A stretch of 64,000 nt of DNA from Algoriphagus terrigena DSM 22685. GTDB taxonomy: Bacteria; Bacteroidota; Bacteroidia; Cytophagales; Cyclobacteriaceae. The notes below the pieces were generated by a model that was not told the DNA's origin, made no database searches, and saw only the letters and a program-made list of their open reading frames with translations. Numbering within the stretch: the stretch's first letter is position 1; every line of letters starts with the position of its first letter. The position numbers and the translations under genes were made by a program. The DNA is taken from assembly GCF_000429445.1 (NCBI RefSeq), contig NZ_AUBW01000007.1, forward strand, positions 1-64,000. The letters run 5' to 3'. Positions 60,702 to 64,000 of the stretch are shown here, one piece after another.

Positions 60702-63248
60702 TTAAAACCCGTATCTCAGCGTCACGCCGTAGGTAGCAGGGTCGCCGAGCACAGCTGCATAGTGCCCAGCATTTCCGGCGGCCGGCAAAAGTTGCTCGTA
60801 ATAATTTTGATTCAGCAGGTTTCTGGACCATACGAAAGCTGAAAATCCTTTGCTCACCCGATATCCGGCCCGGGCGTTGACCAGTGCGTAGCCGTCTACA
60901 TTTAGAAACTGTGAAGGAGAGGGGCTCGAGGAAAATTCCGACCTGAAAAACACGTCGGAGGCGATGAAGAAACTTCCCTGCTTTCCGAAAAACTTGCCCG
61001 CTTTGGTATACTCTCCGCCAAATGAACCTGCCCATTTGGAAACGCCCGGAAGTCTTCCGCCAGAGATGTCTTTGAAAGCAGACTCTCCACCTGTTTCCTC
61101 CAAGGGCACGGGCGCGTTGGGGAAAGAAACATAGATGGCATCGGTGTACGCCAAGGCTCCATTCACGGTAAAGGAAGGGCTGAGGCGGATGTTGCCATCC
61201 AGCTCCAATCCGATCACCCGGACTTCGTCCGCATTGGCCAAGAAACCGCGGTTTACGCCAACCTCAGCCGTTTGCACCAGCGTTTGGTAGTCCTCGATGT
61301 TAGTATGATGAAATACCAGATTCAAAGCGGAACCTTTGGTTGGCGTGGTTTTGACGCCCAGCTCGTAATGTTTGACGTACTCCGGCTTGACTTCGGCCAG
61401 TTCCAAAAGCGGCTGACCGGCAACTGCGGGAAGGCCTCCCAAGTTAACTCCTACAGGTTTGTAGCTGGTAGAGAAGGTACCAAAGGCGTTGACTTTGTCA
61501 TCAAATTGGTAGGCGAGGGTGGCTTGTCCGGACCAGTTCTGGTTTTCTACATTTGCAATGAAGCTCTGGGGCGAATAAACTGAGCGCTTAATAGCGATCA
61601 ATGCCGGATCGTCCGTTTCGAGTCCCCCGTAGGTTTCTCGGTTGTAGTCCACATCTTTTCTGTCGTAGTTAAATCGGATGCCGGGAAGAAAATGGAGTTT
61701 TTCAGTGATAGCCCAGTCCAGCTGACCGAACACCGCCGCTCCGACTGATTCCAAAGAAGAAGTGGTTCTGATGCCGTAGCCCTCGAGCAGCCCTGGAGTG
61801 GCCCAAAGCGGGCTGTTTGTGTTTTGGGAAAATCTCCATTGAGCAGCGCCTGATTCCTCGGTGTGATAGGGCGAGGTAACAAGGTTTTGACTGAGATAGA
61901 ATACTCCGAATACGCCACTCAACTTCTTGGAAAAGTCACCTGCATATCGGATCTCCTGAGAAAACTGCTCGTGCCTGGACGGTGCCTGAGACAGCGAAAG
62001 TACAGGCAAACCCGTGAAATCCCGGTCATTGGAAGGTCCCCAGTTCCAATATCTCCAGGCGGTAGTAGCGGTCAGAGTTCCGGCACCCAGTTGGATATCT
62101 GCATTGAGAGAAATACCGCCCAGATCGTTTTTCGATCTCCATGGGGTGTCGTGATCGATCTTTCGGTCAAAAGCATCTCTGGAAGGAAGGTCGTAATCAA
62201 GATCAGCGATGATTTGCTCAAACTGTCGATAGGGAGCGCGTTGGGTTTCTACCACACCGGCCACCACTTGGGCATAGCCGTCGGGACGCTGCGAGCTTGC
62301 ATCTCCGGCAAGAAGGATTTCGATCCTACTGGTAGGATTGTATAAAAGTTGCCCTCTGAATCCCAGATTGTTTAGGTCGTTGATGTACTTGCCCGTCACC
62401 GTATTCTCAATTGTGCCGTTTCGCTGCGTACCTGAAAAGGAAGCTCTTGCGGCCAGTTTTTTAGACAAAGGTCCCGAGACAGATGCTTTCGCCTGGACAA
62501 AGCCGTAGTTTCCGTAGCTCAGCTCTACGGTGCCTTCCGGCGTGTAGCTAGGTAGGCGGGTAGAAATGTTAAACGCGCCGGCTGTGGTGTTTTTGCCGAA
62601 AAGCGTGCCCTGCGGACCTCTTAATACCTCAATCTGCTCAATGTCGATGAAGTCCAGGGTAGTAGCGGCAGGTCTTGCAAAGTAGACTCCGTCGACGTAG
62701 AATCCCACGCCAGGATCAATTCCGTCATTGGTCAGACCAAAAGTTGACCCAAGTCCTCTGATGTTCAGCGTGGTATTCCTGGGGTTTGAAGAGTAGAGCT
62801 GCACCGATGGTACGAGTTCTTTCACCCGATTGACGTTGAAAGAACCTGATTCTTCAATCTTTGGCCCGCCAACCACCGAGATAGCAATGGGGACTTTTTG
62901 CACTTCTTCGGTTCTTCGACGTGCGGTGATGAGGACCTCTGCCAATTCCAAATCCTCTTCCAATCGAATGGTGAGTAGGTCAGAAGAAGATGAAGTAACA
63001 TCAACAAAATATTCTTTGAAGCCAACGAAATTAACCTGAAGGCGATTGGGAAGCGCCTGCTGCGAGATAAGGGAGAACTCTCCAGCTTCATTGGTCAGCG
63101 CGTAGGTATTGGAACCTTTGACTACAACCGTAGCGCCAATTAAAGGCTGGCCCGAGGGATCCTCTACTTTCCCCTTGATCTCAATCTGCGCCATCGCCAG
63201 GCTCGAAGAAAGCAGACCTGCGAAAAGTAGGAGTAAAGTCTTTTTCAT
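60702..63248 (-). CDS. TonB-dependent receptor with carboxypeptidase-like N-terminal domain
   Basis: An 848-residue outer-membrane receptor. After the signal peptide (SLAMA/QIE) comes a CarboxypepD_reg-like domain (IKGKVEDPSGQPLIGATVVV), then the plug (VPIAISVVGGPKIEESGSFN, then IEQIEVLRGPQGTLFGKNTT) and the barrel, ending GVTLRYGF. The plug sequence with FYVDGVYFARPAATTLDFID resembles receptors of Sphingomonadales-type degraders more than SusC proteins, and there is no SusD partner. Its location before the acyl-CoA operon suggests uptake of a hydrophobic or organic-acid substrate, but this is inference. Confidence 0.92.
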   Translation of the reverse strand: MKKTLLLLFAGLLSSSLAMAQIEIKGKVEDPSGQPLIGATVVVKGSNTYALTNEAGEFSLISQQALPNRLQVNFVGFKEYFVDVTSSSSDLLTIRLEEDLELAEVLITARRRTEEVQKVPIAISVVGGPKIEESGSFNVNRVKELVPSVQLYSSNPRNTTLNIRGLGSTFGLTNDGIDPGVGFYVDGVYFARPAATTLDFIDIEQIEVLRGPQGTLFGKNTTAGAFNISTRLPSYTPEGTVELSYGNYGFVQAKASVSGPLSKKLAARASFSGTQRNGTIENTVTGKYINDLNNLGFRGQLLYNPTSRIEILLAGDASSQRPDGYAQVVAGVVETQRAPYRQFEQIIADLDYDLPSRDAFDRKIDHDTPWRSKNDLGGISLNADIQLGAGTLTATTAWRYWNWGPSNDRDFTGLPVLSLSQAPSRHEQFSQEIRYAGDFSKKLSGVFGVFYLSQNLVTSPYHTEESGAAQWRFSQNTNSPLWATPGLLEGYGIRTTSSLESVGAAVFGQLDWAITEKLHFLPGIRFNYDRKDVDYNRETYGGLETDDPALIAIKRSVYSPQSFIANVENQNWSGQATLAYQFDDKVNAFGTFSTSYKPVGVNLGGLPAVAGQPLLELAEVKPEYVKHYELGVKTTPTKGSALNLVFHHTNIEDYQTLVQTAEVGVNRGFLANADEVRVIGLELDGNIRLSPSFTVNGALAYTDAIYVSFPNAPVPLEETGGESAFKDISGGRLPGVSKWAGSFGGEYTKAGKFFGKQGSFFIASDVFFRSEFSSSPSPSQFLNVDGYALVNARAGYRVSKGFSAFVWSRNLLNQNYYEQLLPAAGNAGHYAAVLGDPATYGVTLRYGF

Positions 63249-63315
63249 AAGAAGGATAGGTTTGAATAAATTATAGTAAAACCATTATTCCTATCAAAAA
63301 GATAGGATATGTAGG

Positions 63316-63344
63316 CAAAGGTATATTTACTTTGGAAAACACAA
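63316..63344 (-). promoter_or_regulatory. Probable promoter of the TonB receptor gene
   Basis: On the minus strand TTGT (63344-63341) is followed by TACCTTTG (63323-63316), a perfect TAnnTTTG -7 box, with 18 nt between TTG and the box. The start site would lie about 60 nt before the ATG at 63248. Confidence 0.55.
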
Positions 63345-63454
63345 GCAGTTTTGAAAATTATTTCAAAAAAAAAATCGAAACTGAACTCAAAATTAGATCG
63401 AAGCTTTGTGTCGAAACTTTTTAGTGTTCGGTAGATTGCAGGGAAATAACGGCT

Positions 63455-64000
63455 ATGAAACAGAAACTCATCTTACTGCTTGTATGCTTAGTCCAGGGTT
63501 CCGTCGTTCTCGGGCAGAATTCTGAGTTTGATCAATGGAAACAGGGGAGGAACGAGGAGCTTCTGGCGGAGGACGGTTGGGTCAATCTTGCAGGACTGCT
63601 TTGGATTAGCCGGGAAAATGCTTTTTTGAATCAAGTTGGGAAAGACAGTTTAGCGATTTCGACGCGGTCAAATAAACACACCATTGGAGCTTTTCAGATT
63701 GAATCTGATTCGGTTTGGTTTTCTTTTAGTCCAAAAGTGATCAAGAAAAACAAGCTACAAACAGCCGCTAAAGTCCTTCAATTTCCTGTGGAGCACTATG
63801 GCGAGGGCGGAGTTTACTTTGACCGCTGGAAGTGGACGGTGATCAATCGGGGAGGACAGTTTGCGATGAGGTTGAGAGACCTGAACCATCCGGCACTCGC
63901 AGCCTTTGAACCTATTGTGACCTACGAATATGATTCCAAGTGGAGATTGGACGCTTTTTTCGAACCCAAGTTCAATGAGTTCATCAACATCACCAACGTG
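63455..64000 (+). CDS. DUF1684 secreted protein (partial at right edge)
   Basis: The first 182 codons of a gene that continues past the window. The protein starts with a signal peptide (MKQKLILLLVCLVQGSVVLG/QN) and then shows the DUF1684 pattern: WKQGRNEELLAEDGWVNLAG, LLWISRENAFLNQVGKDS, FDRWKWTVINRGGQFAMRLR and DLNHPALAAFEPIVTYEYD. DUF1684 proteins are conserved and of unknown function. The gene is divergent from the TonB receptor across about 206 bases. Confidence 0.82.
   Translation, partial: MKQKLILLLVCLVQGSVVLGQNSEFDQWKQGRNEELLAEDGWVNLAGLLWISRENAFLNQVGKDSLAISTRSNKHTIGAFQIESDSVWFSFSPKVIKKNKLQTAAKVLQFPVEHYGEGGVYFDRWKWTVINRGGQFAMRLRDLNHPALAAFEPIVTYEYDSKWRLDAFFEPKFNEFINITNV

Noticed and set aside
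1-64000. CRISPR array, prophage, integron, toxin-antitoxin or secondary-metabolite cluster
   Set aside because: No regularly spaced repeats, phage structural genes, integrase other than the IS3 fragment, or paired toxin-antitoxin genes were seen.

Overview
The window is chromosomal DNA of moderate GC from a Bacteroidota bacterium, most likely of the order Cytophagales (a Cyclobacteriaceae/Algoriphagus-like organism; the genus is a guess). The signs are a subtilase with a type IX secretion sorting domain, many SpI and lipoprotein signal peptides, Bacteroidota-restricted families (DUF3078, DUF2911, DUF6807, DUF4097), promoters of the -33 TTTG / -7 TAnnTTTG kind, and little use of Shine-Dalgarno sites. 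Apart from the right end of an IS3-family element at the left edge, the region looks like ordinary core chromosome: short operons, convergent pairs closed by strong bidirectional terminators, one tRNA, and no prophage, CRISPR or integron.

Layout. 1-6.7 kb: IS end, exported FGE-type lipoprotein, HTH regulator, SLC13 anion transporter with a DUF202 partner, DUF3078 protein, a DUF3892-like protein. 6.7-8.2 kb: sucC followed by tRNA-Arg in one apparent transcription unit. 8.2-14.1 kb: lolD, bcp, a DMT exporter, the NAD-salvage pair pncB-pncA with a thioesterase and a reductase, and an ABM protein. 14.3-20.6 kb: DUF4097 lipoprotein, a candidate small RNA between two terminators, an orphan lipoprotein, a long perfect inverted repeat, a divergent CFA-synthase-family methyltransferase, a class C-type serine hydrolase and an FAD amine oxidase. 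20.7-26.8 kb: a sugar or polyol oxidoreductase locus (ThuA, DUF6807, Tat-exported Gfo/Idh/MocA, lipoprotein Gfo/Idh/MocA-like, aldo/keto reductase). 26.8-32.4 kb: TrpF-like barrel, lipoprotein plus T9SS subtilase, rpe, secreted and outer-membrane proteins. 32.4-42 kb: gyrA-TPR, PagL-like deacylase, and PIG-L deacetylase with an unlisted 34-residue membrane ORF and a sodium:solute symporter. 42-46.8 kb: DUF2911, GhrA-like reductase, tandem UspA, TPR protein and holA.

46.9-56.5 kb is the most interesting block: an eight-gene, tightly packed set encoding a 995-residue TPR protein, a plugless TonB-receptor-like barrel, a membrane-anchored SPOR protein, ExbB/TolQ, ExbD/TolR and a TonB/TolA-like transducer, followed by folC and trmB. 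The gene content suggests a Tol-like, proton-motive-force-driven envelope machine, possibly acting at the division septum. 56.6-63.2 kb carries 3-hydroxyacyl-CoA dehydrogenase, APH-type kinase, acyl-CoA dehydrogenase and SDR genes, resembling the kinase/ACAD route for 4-hydroxyacyl-CoA breakdown, beside a large TonB-dependent receptor. A DUF1684 gene runs off the right edge.

Across the window a ~17-21 nt leader element (GCGAGATTYCATGTGRC) lies in the same orientation 20-21 nt before the start codons of three unrelated genes (sucC, pncB and the TPR gene that opens the Tol-like operon); I know of no description of it. All functional calls rest on motif recognition by eye, not on database searches.
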